DNA of 64,000 nt from Desulfovulcanus ferrireducens. GTDB taxonomy: Bacteria; Desulfobacterota; Desulfovibrionia; Desulfovibrionales; Desulfonatronovibrionaceae. Below are positions 7,417-16,835 of this stretch, piece after piece. Position 1 is the stretch's first letter. Every line of letters starts with the position of its first letter. Location: NCBI RefSeq assembly GCF_018704065.1, contig NZ_JAGUQP010000010.1, positions 1 through 64,000 on the forward strand, in the 5' to 3' direction. Made by a program: the position numbers and the translations under genes. The notes beneath the pieces are model-generated. The model saw nothing but the letters and a program-made list of their open reading frames with translations. It had not been told where the DNA came from and ran no database searches.

Positions 7417-8468
7417 ATTCCACCTCCGACAATACGAAGCGGTAACCACAGGCCCATAGCATAGTGCCTTATGCGTGCATCCACATGCACATCCTGTAAA
7501 AGTGCCCCAGCTGGCGCAGTATTGTCCTTAAAAACAGCTCCTGGTTCCAACAAAATCATTGGTTTTTTAAAGGGATTGGGTTTACTGCCATCAGGGCTAT
7601 GCACAGCAAAACTACCGCCTAATTTACCAAATCTGGAAAATACACTATAATAGCAAGGTAAATCTGGCATCCTCTCAAATCCCAGCAAAGACAGGCTCAT
7701 CCAGGCATTGTATTCTTTCAGGTCAAACAAACACCCAGGATTAAACTCATTGTCCTGCTCAATAACAAGTTGCCCTGCACCAGTGCTTTTATCTTTGCCA
7801 AAGCCAGTAGGCACAATATATTCCTGCCAAACTTCATCCCATAAGTTTTGATATTCCTGAGATGCAAATTTCACATACACATCAAAACAACTGCCCGGAT
7901 TAGCCCAGCTTTCACGGACAAAATACAGGCCCCCAGGTTCAAGCACAGTGCCTGTCTTGCGGCTAATAGTGTTGTGGGCACGCACTATTGATTTCCAGAC
8001 GCTCTCCTGGTTATTTCCTCTAAACGTTTTCTGATTTAACTTCTCTGCTGCCATACAAATCATGTTTTCCTGAGTTGCATTCTCACGCAATCTTAACCAA
8101 TCATCTATAGCTATCCATTTTTGCTTACGAATCTTCTTTAAAACCTGACTGCCCCAGAACAGCTTTTCATCCTCGCTTTTATCTCCTAATTTTTCATTAG
8201 CAGCAGCTATCTTCAAAGCTAATTTTCTAAGAAGCGACCTCTCAAGGGCTGGTAAGACAGGCAAAGGCAAATAGTTATGGGGAAAGGCGCAGGAAATAAG
8301 CATGGGCGCATCTTCCAAAAGGACATCATCAAACGCATCCAAAAAAGATTGTAAAAACTTCTCCCCCTTAAGATAACGCAGCCCCCAGCAAAGATGACCA
8401 AAAATAGTGTCAGAGTAGAGTGGCGTTATCAAACGGGATAAAAGGGTTATTTTATAACGCACATACAT
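7413..8468 (-). CDS. csm4: Csm4, type III-A RAMP subunit, 351 aa
   Basis: Csm4 binds the 5' handle of the crRNA and pairs with Cas10. The N-terminus has the family hallmark SDTIFGHLCWGLRYLKG, and a glycine-rich stretch (VPTGFGKDKSTGAGQL) in the second half matches the G-rich loop of RAMP proteins. It starts two bases after the csm3 stop and its stop overlaps the csm5 start, so the genes are tightly coupled. Length is close to the usual 300-350 residues. Confidence 0.93.
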   Translation of the reverse strand: MYVRYKITLLSRLITPLYSDTIFGHLCWGLRYLKGEKFLQSFLDAFDDVLLEDAPMLISCAFPHNYLPLPVLPALERSLLRKLALKIAAANEKLGDKSEDEKLFWGSQVLKKIRKQKWIAIDDWLRLRENATQENMICMAAEKLNQKTFRGNNQESVWKSIVRAHNTISRKTGTVLEPGGLYFVRESWANPGSCFDVYVKFASQEYQNLWDEVWQEYIVPTGFGKDKSTGAGQLVIEQDNEFNPGCLFDLKEYNAWMSLSLLGFERMPDLPCYYSVFSRFGKLGGSFAVHSPDGSKPNPFKKPMILLEPGAVFKDNTAPAGALLQDVHVDARIRHYAMGLWLPLRIVGGGI

Positions 8469-8470
8469 AA

Positions 8471-9181
8471 TTAATCTCCATTTTCAGATTGCAAACCAAC
8501 AGGCACATCCGCTTTTAATGCCTCCTGTAAATGTTCGTATTTGACTTCCTCTTCATCAATGCGCACATTACAAAATTTAATCTGACCACAACCTCTTGAA
8601 CCACATCCACCCAGGGCATCAAGTTCTAAAAGAGCCATTGCCTGTTTGATGGCTGTTAAAATATTATTCTTGTTTTGCCCATCAAGATCAAAAAGACGAA
8701 CACTAATGTTAAAATCAAATTCTACACCAGCAGGGACTCTTTCTAAAGGACGGGGATTTTCTGCTGTGCCTTTTATCCGATTAATGACATTTTCGTACTT
8801 AATTTCCATTGGTAAATCGCCATTTCTAAATTCATTTTTCCATTTTTCAGTCATATAGGCATCACGCACCAAGATACGCGTTGGACCTATCTTGGTTTTG
8901 CTTTTCTCAGCTCCACTAAACCCAAAAAGGCAACAAACTATACATTTACCACAATCACAGGGACCACCATCTCCTTTTAGCTTATTGTATTTTACTTCCA
9001 ACAAAGAACGCATTTTGCCTTTTAAAGATGAACCAGGAATATAAGGTTCACCTGTCAAAGGATGTTTGATAATTGGCTGATCTAGGCCACCAATTTCCAG
9101 GGCTGCATCACCACCGCCAATGTGTAAACCAGTTAACAGCTTAATTGTGCCTGTAATATGAGTAATTTTTTGTAATTGCAT
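8471..9181 (-). CDS. csm3: Csm3, type III-A backbone RNase subunit, 236 aa
   Basis: Csm3 forms the backbone filament and cuts target RNA every six bases. The sequence shows IGGLDQPIIK followed by PYIPGSSLKGKMRSLLE; Asp34 is at the position of the catalytic aspartate of known Csm3 proteins, so target RNA cleavage should be intact. A cluster of cysteines (CDCGKCIVCCLFG, about 77-89) matches the zinc-binding insertion of the family. It starts 12 bases after csm2, with GGAGG ahead of the ATG. Confidence 0.95.
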   Translation of the reverse strand: MQLQKITHITGTIKLLTGLHIGGGDAALEIGGLDQPIIKHPLTGEPYIPGSSLKGKMRSLLEVKYNKLKGDGGPCDCGKCIVCCLFGFSGAEKSKTKIGPTRILVRDAYMTEKWKNEFRNGDLPMEIKYENVINRIKGTAENPRPLERVPAGVEFDFNISVRLFDLDGQNKNNILTAIKQAMALLELDALGGCGSRGCGQIKFCNVRIDEEEVKYEHLQEALKADVPVGLQSENGD

Positions 9182-9193
9182 TGTGTACCTCCA

Positions 9194-9586
9194 TTAATTA
9201 ATCTTTAATCCATATTCTTTGGCAAAATGATAGTAAAATCCAACTACAGCTTCAAAAAACAATATGAAATCCATAAACTGCTCTTCTGTTTGTATATCTT
9301 TTACTGCATTTTCAATAAATTGCCTAAAACTTTGAGGAATTTTACCCCTCGCTGCATTGTAATTAACCTGCGCAACCTGCAAGGCAATTAATGGTTCTAA
9401 TTTTTGATAATCAAGACCATTTTTTAACTTCATTTCCAAACGTTTAAACTCACCGTAAAATTTTCGTAACTGACTGCTGCTCAATGTTTCTGTTTGTCTG
9501 TTACTTGCTTTACCATTTCTTTGTTTTCTTATAAATTTGTCAGCTTCTTGTCTTGCTTTGTCTATTAAATCTTCTTTAGTCAGCAT
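9194..9586 (-). CDS. csm2: Csm2, type III-A small subunit, 130 aa
   Basis: This is a short, all-helical, lysine- and arginine-rich protein in the place of the small subunit that lines the target RNA in the effector. The motif SSQLRKFYGEFKRLE is typical of Csm2. The start is set at 9586 because AAGGAGGTG lies five bases upstream and overlaps the cas10 stop; an ATG ten codons earlier has no such site. The C-terminus ends in a helix with FFEAVVGFYYH. Confidence 0.92.
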   Translation of the reverse strand: MLTKEDLIDKARQEADKFIRKQRNGKASNRQTETLSSSQLRKFYGEFKRLEMKLKNGLDYQKLEPLIALQVAQVNYNAARGKIPQSFRQFIENAVKDIQTEEQFMDFILFFEAVVGFYYHFAKEYGLKIN

Positions 9587-9597
9587 ACCACACCTCC

Positions 9598-12090
9598 TTA
9601 TTTTCTTATTGCACAAAGTGCATATTGTATTCCAACTATGTTTTTAGCAAATCCTTTTGCGCCTTCATTTACCTGAATAAGCTCGCGCAAATACTTAATT
9701 TCATCTTCATTTTGCACTTTTCCCTCCTTTACCTTCATTATGTTTCTGGCCAGATCATAAAGGGCGTGAGAAACATAAAGTCCGCAACGCCAATCAAAAG
9801 ATGATTTTTGCTCACTGTCTTCCCATCTTGCAATGACTTCTGCATCCCTGGCATACTTTAACAAACGATAGATAAAGGCCCTGCTTACCAGACTATCTTT
9901 GTCCATAGCCATTTCTGCCAGCCTTGTTCCAACTTCCACCTGCCTTTCCAGTTCATCCCAGGTCAACACCTCATCAAACAGACAAACAGCATCTTTAACT
10001 GTAAACCCCTGTTCGTCTTTTCTGGCCTTGGCCTTTTCCAGGGCTTCCTCTGCCAGTGGTGCTGCCCTGCGCACTGGAAAACCTGGTTTTATCAGATACA
10101 AACCACAGGAAAGGGAAAAGTCTTTATTGCCCGCACAAAACTCAGCAAACTCCTTTCTTATCTCCAGCGCCAGATCTATAGTCTGATGCCAAGGACCAAT
10201 GAGGAAAAGATCATCTCCGCCAGCAAAGACCACATAAGTATCCTGAAACTTCTCTGTCTGTTTTAACTTCTCCACTAGATAACCAGCAAAAAACACATTG
10301 AGCATCCTGGACAGCGAGGCAAACCTGGATAAGGAAAGCCGTTCTTTTAAGCCCAGGCTAAACACCAACCCCAGGTTATCCACATCTGCCTTTAAAAGAC
10401 ATAATAAGGCCCTTCCCCTGCGATCTTCACCTTCGCCTTCACACGATTTCAAGGCAATAAGACCAAAAGTCTTTGTCCGTCCTGGCAAATCTTCTTCTTT
10501 AACGTCAGGATAACTCTCTTTTGCCAATTTAAAAAAATCTTTATTCTTTAACTCCTCTCCTGTAATTTGAGGCATAAAACCAGCAAGCCACCATTGACCA
10601 AACTCAGTATCTGGCTTTACTCCTAAAACTAAGTCTGCCTTTTTTAAATCAATCTCATTTTCTGCATTGATAAACACATTTATATTTCCAAACACCTGAA
10701 ACCCGTCGCGGCCAAACACAACATATCTGGCTCCGGGTAGCTTCTTGCCAATGATTTTAATTTGTTCATAACACAAAGAACAAACAGAAGCGCCATCAAT
10801 CTCTTTTTCTGCAGGCAATTTTTCACAGGCTCTGCATTCACCTTTCCAGGCATACAAATCATAACCATCGTCCAGAACAGAACCTTTTTGTTTTAAATAA
10901 CTTTGAAAACGTGTATGCTTACTTTCATCCAGACAGAGATTAAATTTATCCAGGGTGGAGGCAAAATTTTCCAGCAGCAAATCTTTACCACTGACTTCCA
11001 GATGGGCCAGACAAAGGGCCAGTTCACCTTTAAAGCTGGCAATAAAAAACTCATCCACTTTAGTCTGAAAGTCTGCCACTATTTTTTTCACTCGCGGGGT
11101 ATTGGGCAAAAGTAAAATAAACTTGCCTCCAGCATCCATCACCTGAGCAACCAGACCAAGCCCTGCCTGTTTACAAAAGTCCAGAGTTATTGAACGCGTA
11201 AGTACCTGCAAATAAAAGGACCTGGCCCGAAATAACCGCACAGCCCCTTTGATGCCACTTTCACTTACGCCAAAAATAAAGCGCTGAATCCCTGAAAGGT
11301 CGCCACCAAACAAAATAAATTTCTTAGCATCATCTACCTGTGTTAGTGCTACCTCTGGATGGTCCTGATGATAAAGCCACAGGGCCTGGGCAACGGCAGC
11401 GGTAACCAGACAGTGGTCATACAAGGAGATATCCGGCAGGGTTTTGTAAGAAGAAGACGGCACGCACCAGAGATATTTTTCCATGATGCGCAGAAGCCAG
11501 GGCAGATAGTGCTTAAAGGGCAAGTTTTCAGGCATTTTTTCCAGTTCAGCAAGAAATCCTTTATACAAATTCTCGTATTCCTGGCCAAACTCATCCTCTT
11601 TTTTATCTTCCTCTTCCAGTCGTTGGACCGAAAAAATAGCCTCTTTTTCCGGCTTAAACTCCACGAGCTTCATCCGCCATTTGCCTGGCTCAAAAAACTT
11701 ATTTTGAGCCAATGACACCTCTTCCAGGATGCAATTGAGCCGGGCAGCGCGAAAATCTTCTGTAATTTTGTCCTTCACCCGATCAATACCAGCAGCCAGC
11801 CTATCCCCAACTGCAACACACATCTGATCCAGCCTTTCTTCATGAGGCTTATGATGAATGGACGCCAGAATTGCGAGTTCATCGCGCCTGCCTTCGAGTT
11901 CCGCAGGCAAAGGCAAAAAATGACGCACAAAATAGTCAGTATAAAGCACATGCCAGTGCGAATGGTGCCCATCTTTAAAAGGCATCAACTCGTCATCCTC
12001 TGGACTTCTGTCCGCTTTTGCCCGCTGCCCCAGCTTGCCTATATCGTGCACAAGGCCAGCCAACACAACCATCATTTGTTTTTCATCCAT
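9598..12090 (-). CDS. cas10: Cas10/Csm1, HD nuclease and cyclic oligoadenylate synthase, 830 aa
   Basis: Cas10 is the large subunit of the Csm effector. The N-terminal HD domain is intact (LVHDIGKLG, His15-Asp16, plus HHSHWH and SIHHKPHE), so cleavage of single-stranded DNA is plausible. A first palm domain contains GGDLSGIQRFIFG. A treble-clef zinc motif (CRAC...CSLC) lies near 415-445. The second palm holds GGDDLF at about 624-629, the active site that converts ATP to cyclic oligoadenylates on target binding. This product would be the signal for the two CARF proteins nearby. The gene follows cas6 by 22 bases with an AAGGAG site. Length is typical. Confidence 0.97.
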   Translation of the reverse strand: MDEKQMMVVLAGLVHDIGKLGQRAKADRSPEDDELMPFKDGHHSHWHVLYTDYFVRHFLPLPAELEGRRDELAILASIHHKPHEERLDQMCVAVGDRLAAGIDRVKDKITEDFRAARLNCILEEVSLAQNKFFEPGKWRMKLVEFKPEKEAIFSVQRLEEEDKKEDEFGQEYENLYKGFLAELEKMPENLPFKHYLPWLLRIMEKYLWCVPSSSYKTLPDISLYDHCLVTAAVAQALWLYHQDHPEVALTQVDDAKKFILFGGDLSGIQRFIFGVSESGIKGAVRLFRARSFYLQVLTRSITLDFCKQAGLGLVAQVMDAGGKFILLLPNTPRVKKIVADFQTKVDEFFIASFKGELALCLAHLEVSGKDLLLENFASTLDKFNLCLDESKHTRFQSYLKQKGSVLDDGYDLYAWKGECRACEKLPAEKEIDGASVCSLCYEQIKIIGKKLPGARYVVFGRDGFQVFGNINVFINAENEIDLKKADLVLGVKPDTEFGQWWLAGFMPQITGEELKNKDFFKLAKESYPDVKEEDLPGRTKTFGLIALKSCEGEGEDRRGRALLCLLKADVDNLGLVFSLGLKERLSLSRFASLSRMLNVFFAGYLVEKLKQTEKFQDTYVVFAGGDDLFLIGPWHQTIDLALEIRKEFAEFCAGNKDFSLSCGLYLIKPGFPVRRAAPLAEEALEKAKARKDEQGFTVKDAVCLFDEVLTWDELERQVEVGTRLAEMAMDKDSLVSRAFIYRLLKYARDAEVIARWEDSEQKSSFDWRCGLYVSHALYDLARNIMKVKEGKVQNEDEIKYLRELIQVNEGAKGFAKNIVGIQYALCAIRK

Positions 12091-12112
12091 AATTCTTCTC
12101 CTTCAAACACCT

Positions 12113-13054
12113 TCACGCTTCCACACATTTATATTTTCCCAGCCCAAAACTGGTGTTTTTGCCTACATGGAAATATTGGCCCAAGAGCAAAAAGGGCCAG
12201 AAAGGCTCAAAATCGCCTTTAAAAGTAATGGATCCCACAAGGCCACCGCTTGGCATAATTGATTTCTGTCTTGTGGAGTATCGGCTCCAATGAAACCACT
12301 TAGTATTGTCCTCCAGCGTTTGAATGTTGGCTGCCAGATCAATCAAACCCTTGAAATCAACATCTGGTTGAGCAGCACAGTGAAATGTGGACAAAAGCGC
12401 TATCCGGCGCAGAAGGGAGCGAAACAAATCCTGAAAACTCAAACCTTTTTTTATGACCTGTCCTTTGCGCACAAGCTTGAGAGGGGTCAAAAATTCCAAG
12501 CTAATCCGCTCTCTTGGTGGCGCGGAAGCTAAAAGTTCGCTCCATTCAAATGGTGTAACAGGCTTAATCTCGCTAGAGCCCTGAGAAAAAACAGTTTTGT
12601 CCTTGCAGCGCACACATTCCAGAATGCATTTGCCTTTGTCCGCTCCTATCCCCTGGTTGCCCAGGGCCTCCATAACCAAAACAAAATAGGGTAAATAATC
12701 TATGGCCTTGCCTATCAAAGTTAAACCTACAACAAGCCTCGCATTTCTCTTTACCAGACGCTCCTTACCAAGAGGTGGACAAAGAACAAATGGGTGAGGT
12801 ATATGCTCGTACTTACGCATAATCTCTGCCTTTTGGGGCCGAGGGGTCTCAAATACATAGGCATAAATACAGGATGTAGCTAGTATGCAATCCTTACACT
12901 CAGATGTAGACCTAGCAACGCATACGCTCTTTTTAAAAATATGGCCAAATCCGCCCCTGAAGGTAGCACCTTTGTATGCAGGGAGCACAAACTCCTCTTT
13001 TGCACTAAACTCAAATTCCAACGGGAGAAGTTTCATCTCTTCCATCCAAGACAT
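12113..13054 (-). CDS. cas6: Cas6 crRNA-processing endoribonuclease, 313 aa
   Basis: Cas6 cuts the pre-crRNA within the repeat. The C-terminal RAMP glycine-rich motif is clear: GGLVGSITFKGDF and then GKNTSFGLGKYKC at the very end. Early in the protein a conserved block GATFRGGFGHIFKK is followed by cysteines (CVARS, CKDC, SCIY) as in the PF10040 group. I use the ATG at 13054, preceded by AGGTG, since the longer frame to 13186 adds a hydrophobic 44-residue stretch that does not belong to the family and starts inside a palindrome. It is the first gene of the cas operon. Confidence 0.93.
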   Translation of the reverse strand: MSWMEEMKLLPLEFEFSAKEEFVLPAYKGATFRGGFGHIFKKSVCVARSTSECKDCILATSCIYAYVFETPRPQKAEIMRKYEHIPHPFVLCPPLGKERLVKRNARLVVGLTLIGKAIDYLPYFVLVMEALGNQGIGADKGKCILECVRCKDKTVFSQGSSEIKPVTPFEWSELLASAPPRERISLEFLTPLKLVRKGQVIKKGLSFQDLFRSLLRRIALLSTFHCAAQPDVDFKGLIDLAANIQTLEDNTKWFHWSRYSTRQKSIMPSGGLVGSITFKGDFEPFWPFLLLGQYFHVGKNTSFGLGKYKCVEA

Positions 13055-13180
13055 ACCAACACCTATTCTAGTCAAAAGTTTAAGATATAAATTGAAAATA
13101 CAAATAACAGCTATAACTAAATGACTCAATAACAGACCAGCCATTAAAATTACTATCAAAAAAACTCCATAAATCTTTAT

Positions 13181-13205
13181 AAACAATATTTAGCAAATAT
13201 TGTTT
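13181..13205. promoter_or_regulatory. 25-bp palindrome upstream of cas6, candidate operator
   Basis: Positions 13181-13191 and 13195-13205 are perfect 11-base inverted arms (AAACAATATTT / AAATATTGTTT) around a 3-base centre. The site lies about 127 bases upstream of the cas6 start in the AT-rich region where the promoter of the leftward operon should be. A perfect dyad of this size suggests a dimeric regulator, but no regulator gene is seen and the binding protein is unknown. The arms are too AT-rich and lack a T-run for an ordinary terminator. Confidence 0.5.
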
Positions 13206-13284
13206 TACCAAAGAAAACATAATTCATTGGAAAAATCATAAAATTACAATCTCTTAAATAGGTTTGCAAAGAAAGACAATAACT

Positions 13285-14060
13285 TCACTAATGTCCGATT
13301 AGAATCGGGTTAAATTTCAGGGGAAATATGGTAATCAACGGTTTTTTGACGGTCCAAGTTGCCGTGAACCTAAGTTGAGCAATTTTTAGGCGCCAAAAAG
13401 ATACTTCAAACATGGTTTCATCAAGGACCTGCCTGAGATACCAGGTTGCCTGAAGAAGTAGTGCTGGACTGGCCTATTCGTAGGTAGGGTGCAGATAGAT
13501 TGATCATTCCGGAAGCGTTGATTTTGATATCGCTTTTCATGCGAAAGAGTAACGATGTTTATTGATCCTAAGAATCGCCTTAAAGATTCTGAAATCTGCC
13601 GGCGAATGTTTTGCGCTGGGCCAAGATTCCGGTTAAGATGAAGTAAGCTCTCAACAAGGAGGACCTTGCTGAATCTCGGCGGCGTCTACGGTGACAAGGA
13701 CGCGGGCAATCCCATCGAGTACGACCTCTTAAAACTCGTTCTCACGAACGACTCTTTTTATATTCTCTCGCTCCCCCCACTTCTCACTCCTCAAGTTCCC
13801 TTTATTTTGCTAACTACTTCTTATCCTCAACAATCCCCCTGGCTGAGTTAAAAGGCAATCTTCCTTGACGCTGTCTTCGATTTCAAATAATCAACTGGGT
13901 TTTCATAAGCTTAAAAAGTACGTGAGCAAACACCGACCGTTTAACCGTTTAAAAGAAGTTAGGAACATAGGAAGTTAAGGAGTTTGGAGAATACCGAAAG
14001 GACCAGTTCATCCTTCCCCTCCAATCTTCCCAGCGACCCAACTTCTTAACTTCCCATTTT
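13285..14060. other. gene-less border region with IS-like end and degenerate sequence
   Basis: About 800 bases between the CRISPR locus and lysS hold no convincing gene. It begins at 13285-13301 with TCACTAATGTCCGATTA, a 15/17 match to the minus strand at the left border of the locus. Six-frame reading of 13300-13850 gives only short pieces broken by stops (for instance a 60-codon frame at 13666), which may be an eroded transposase but cannot be assigned. Positions 13369-13386 (CCTAAGTTGAGCAATTTT) resemble part of the dispersed repeat at 31.8 kb. From 13945 to 14056 there are two arms of low-complexity inverted sequence (GGAAGTTAAGG / CTTCTTAACTTCCC). Confidence 0.45.
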
Positions 14061-14100
14061 GACCACGTACTCGAAAATTAAAGAATAGAGGTAAGTTAAG

Positions 14101-15606
14101 TTGAACAAGGAGCATTCAAAAGAAGAAAGTCAAATCTTAAAGCACCGCAGGGAAAAGGCCAAATTTCTTCAAGATGCTGGGATCCCTCTTTACCCCAATA
14201 CCTTCCGTAAAAACACCGATATTGCTGATATTTTAGACAAATACGGGTCATTTACTGTTGAGCAGTTGGAAGAGGTAGGAAACGACTTTTTGGTTGCCGG
14301 CAGGATTGTGGCCCTGCGCTCTTTTGGCAAGGTAACTTTTTTTCATATCCAGGACCATACGGGCAAAATCCAGGTCTATGCCCAGCGCGATCTTATCGGC
14401 CCTGAGAATTATAAAATTTTCAAAAAATACGACATCGGGGACATTGTTGGAGTCAAGGGAGGCCTGTTCCGGACCAAGACCGGTGAGCTGACCATCAAGG
14501 CCGAGCACATTGAGCTGGTGACCAAATCCATGCGCCCGTTGCCGGAAAAATACCATGGTCTTAAAGACGTTGAGACCAGGTACAGGCAGAGATATGTGGA
14601 CCTTATCGTCAATCCCCGGGCCAGGGAAATTTTTATCAAACGGACCCAAATCGTCCGCTTTATCCGCAATTTCTTAGACTCCAAGGGATTCATGGAAGTA
14701 GAGACCCCCATGATGCAGCCTATCCCAGGCGGGGCAACTGCCAGGCCCTTTGAAACTCATCACAACGCCCTGGATATGAAGCTTTATTTACGCATTGCCC
14801 CGGAACTTTACCTGAAAAGACTTTTAGTAGGTGGTTTTGAGCGAGTTTATGAAATCAACCGCAACTTCCGTAATGAGGGAATCTCCACCCAGCACAATCC
14901 AGAGTTCACCATGCTTGAATTCTATATGGCCTATGCTGATTTCCACATGCTCATGGAGCTTACCGAAGAACTATTTTCCAAGCTGGCCACGGAAATCTGT
15001 GGCAGTCCCAAGATTACCTACCAGGGCCAAACCGTTGACTTGACACCACCCTGGAATAAACTTTCTTTTTATGAATCCCTGGAAAAGATAGGGGGGCTTA
15101 AGCCAGAGGATTATCAGGATTACGACCGGGCCAAGGAATTGGTCCGGAAACTAGGGGAAAATGCTCAAGTGGGCGAAAAGCTGGGCAAACTCCAGGCCAA
15201 ACTCTTTGACATCCTGGTTGAACCGAAACTTATCCAGCCCCATTTTATCTATCATTATCCAACTGATATTTCCCCGTTATCACGCAAAAATGAACAGGAT
15301 CCAACCATAACTGACAGGTTCGAACTATTTATCACCGGTCGGGAAATGGCCAATGCTTTTTCTGAGCTCAACGACCCCTTTGATCAACGTGCCCGCTTTG
15401 AAGAACAGGTCAAGGAAAAAGAAGCAGGTGATGACGAAGCCCACCGTATGGACGAAGATTATATCCGGGCCCTGGAGTACGGTATGCCCCCGGCAGGCGG
15501 CGAAGGCATTGGCATTGACCGCTTGGTCATGCTCCTTACTGACTCACCATCCATTAGGGAGGTCATTCTTTTCCCTCTACTAAGACCAGAGGTTGCATCC
15601 GGTTAA
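14101..15606 (+). CDS. lysS: lysyl-tRNA synthetase, class II, 501 aa
   Basis: This charges tRNA-Lys in the cytoplasm. The OB-fold anticodon domain covers about 55-165. Class II motif 2 (FRNEGISTQHNPEFT) and motif 3 (GIGIDRLVMLLTD) are complete, along with PGGATARPF. The start is TTG at 14101 with AGAGG about 9 bases upstream; no better ATG exists. The stop overlaps the ATG of the lolC-like gene (TAATG), so lysS is transcribed as the head of the envelope cluster. tRNA-Lys-CTT is also in this window at 55.2 kb. Confidence 0.97.
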   Translation: MNKEHSKEESQILKHRREKAKFLQDAGIPLYPNTFRKNTDIADILDKYGSFTVEQLEEVGNDFLVAGRIVALRSFGKVTFFHIQDHTGKIQVYAQRDLIGPENYKIFKKYDIGDIVGVKGGLFRTKTGELTIKAEHIELVTKSMRPLPEKYHGLKDVETRYRQRYVDLIVNPRAREIFIKRTQIVRFIRNFLDSKGFMEVETPMMQPIPGGATARPFETHHNALDMKLYLRIAPELYLKRLLVGGFERVYEINRNFRNEGISTQHNPEFTMLEFYMAYADFHMLMELTEELFSKLATEICGSPKITYQGQTVDLTPPWNKLSFYESLEKIGGLKPEDYQDYDRAKELVRKLGENAQVGEKLGKLQAKLFDILVEPKLIQPHFIYHYPTDISPLSRKNEQDPTITDRFELFITGREMANAFSELNDPFDQRARFEEQVKEKEAGDDEAHRMDEDYIRALEYGMPPAGGEGIGIDRLVMLLTDSPSIREVILFPLLRPEVASG

Positions 15607-16835
15607 TGAACTTTGAACTCTTTGTCTCTCTTCGCTACCTTTTGGCCAGGCGCAAGCAGGCCTTTATCTCCATTATTTCCCTTATCTCCATTTTAGGGGT
15701 GGCCATGGGGGTGGCCTCTTTAATTGTGGTTCTGGGAGTAATGAACGGGTTCAGCCAGAACCTGAGAGACAAGATCCTGGGAGTCAATGCCCATGTGATT
15801 GTTAGCAGCTTCCAGGGAGGCATCGCGAACTACTATAAGCTCAGCCGGAAGATAAGCTCTCTCTCTGAAGTTAAAGGCATAACTCCTTTCATCTATACTG
15901 AAGTTATGCTCAGTACCCCTGGAGGGGTAAAAGGAGTGGTTTTGCGCGGCATTGATCCTGATGTAGCGGGACAAGTGCTCAGCCTGGCCCAGGACATGCG
16001 TAAAGGAAAACTTGAGGACTTGAATAATCAAGGTCCGTTTCCGGGGATAATCATTGGCCATGAACTGGCCAGCCGTCTAGGCCTGGTCATCGGCAGCAAG
16101 GTAAACCTCCTTTCACCTGCAGGCAAAAAATCAGCCGCAGGCTTTTCCCCCAAAATAGAGATATTCGAAGTTCGGGGCATTTTTAAGACCGGCATGTACG
16201 AATACGATTCTTCGCTGGCCTATACCACCATCTCGGCCTGCCAGAAGCTGTTAGGTTTTAAAAAAGACCTGGTCACCGGGCTGGAAATACGCCTCCGGGA
16301 CGTATACAAGGCAGAAGTCATTGGCCAAAAAATCCAGGAGCTACTCGGAGGTTATCCTTTTTATGTGCGAAATTGGATGGAGATGAACCAGAATCTGTTT
16401 TCAGCGCTCAAACTGGAAAAGACAGCCATGGGTGTCATCTTGATTATGATTGTTCTGGTCGGTTCATTTAGCATCATTACCACCCTGGTCATGTTGGTTA
16501 TGGAAAAGACCAAAGACATTGCCATTATGATGTCCATGGGTGCTACTACAGCGATGATCCGGCGTATTTTTATGTTTCAGGGGCTGATTATCGGTTTTAT
16601 CGGCACTAGCCTGGGGTATATCCTGGGTTTGTCTATCAGCTTGCTCCTAAAAAAATATCAGTTTATCAAGCTGCCGGCAGATGTATATTATTTAGATCAC
16701 CTGCCTGTTCTTCTGGAATGGTCGGACATGATTGTCATCGGCCTGGTGGCCATGCTCCTTTGTTTTCTGGCCACTATTTATCCTGCCAGACAGGCGGCAC
16801 GCCTCAAACCATCTGAGGCCTTAAGATATGAGTGA
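15606..16835 (+). CDS. lolC: lipoprotein-releasing ABC transporter permease LolC/LolE, 409 aa
   Basis: This is the inner-membrane subunit that extracts mature lipoproteins for transfer to LolA. The fold is of the MacB/LolCE type: one N-terminal membrane helix (about 18-45, ISLISILGVAMGVASLIVVL), a large periplasmic domain, and three C-terminal helices from about 275. A single permease gene suggests a homodimeric LolCE-like system, sometimes called LolF. It is coupled to lysS at its start and overlaps lolD by 8 bases. The chaperone gene lolA is far away at 63.1 kb. Confidence 0.93.
   Translation: MNFELFVSLRYLLARRKQAFISIISLISILGVAMGVASLIVVLGVMNGFSQNLRDKILGVNAHVIVSSFQGGIANYYKLSRKISSLSEVKGITPFIYTEVMLSTPGGVKGVVLRGIDPDVAGQVLSLAQDMRKGKLEDLNNQGPFPGIIIGHELASRLGLVIGSKVNLLSPAGKKSAAGFSPKIEIFEVRGIFKTGMYEYDSSLAYTTISACQKLLGFKKDLVTGLEIRLRDVYKAEVIGQKIQELLGGYPFYVRNWMEMNQNLFSALKLEKTAMGVILIMIVLVGSFSIITTLVMLVMEKTKDIAIMMSMGATTAMIRRIFMFQGLIIGFIGTSLGYILGLSISLLLKKYQFIKLPADVYYLDHLPVLLEWSDMIVIGLVAMLLCFLATIYPARQAARLKPSEALRYE

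Noticed and set aside
13054-13186. N-terminal membrane segment for Cas6
   Set aside because: The 44 extra residues precede a good start with a ribosome site and lie over the operator-like palindrome; they are not part of the Cas6 family.
13666-13851. A 61-codon frame as a gene
   Set aside because: No ribosome site, no family resemblance, and the surrounding sequence is broken by stops; judged degenerate DNA.
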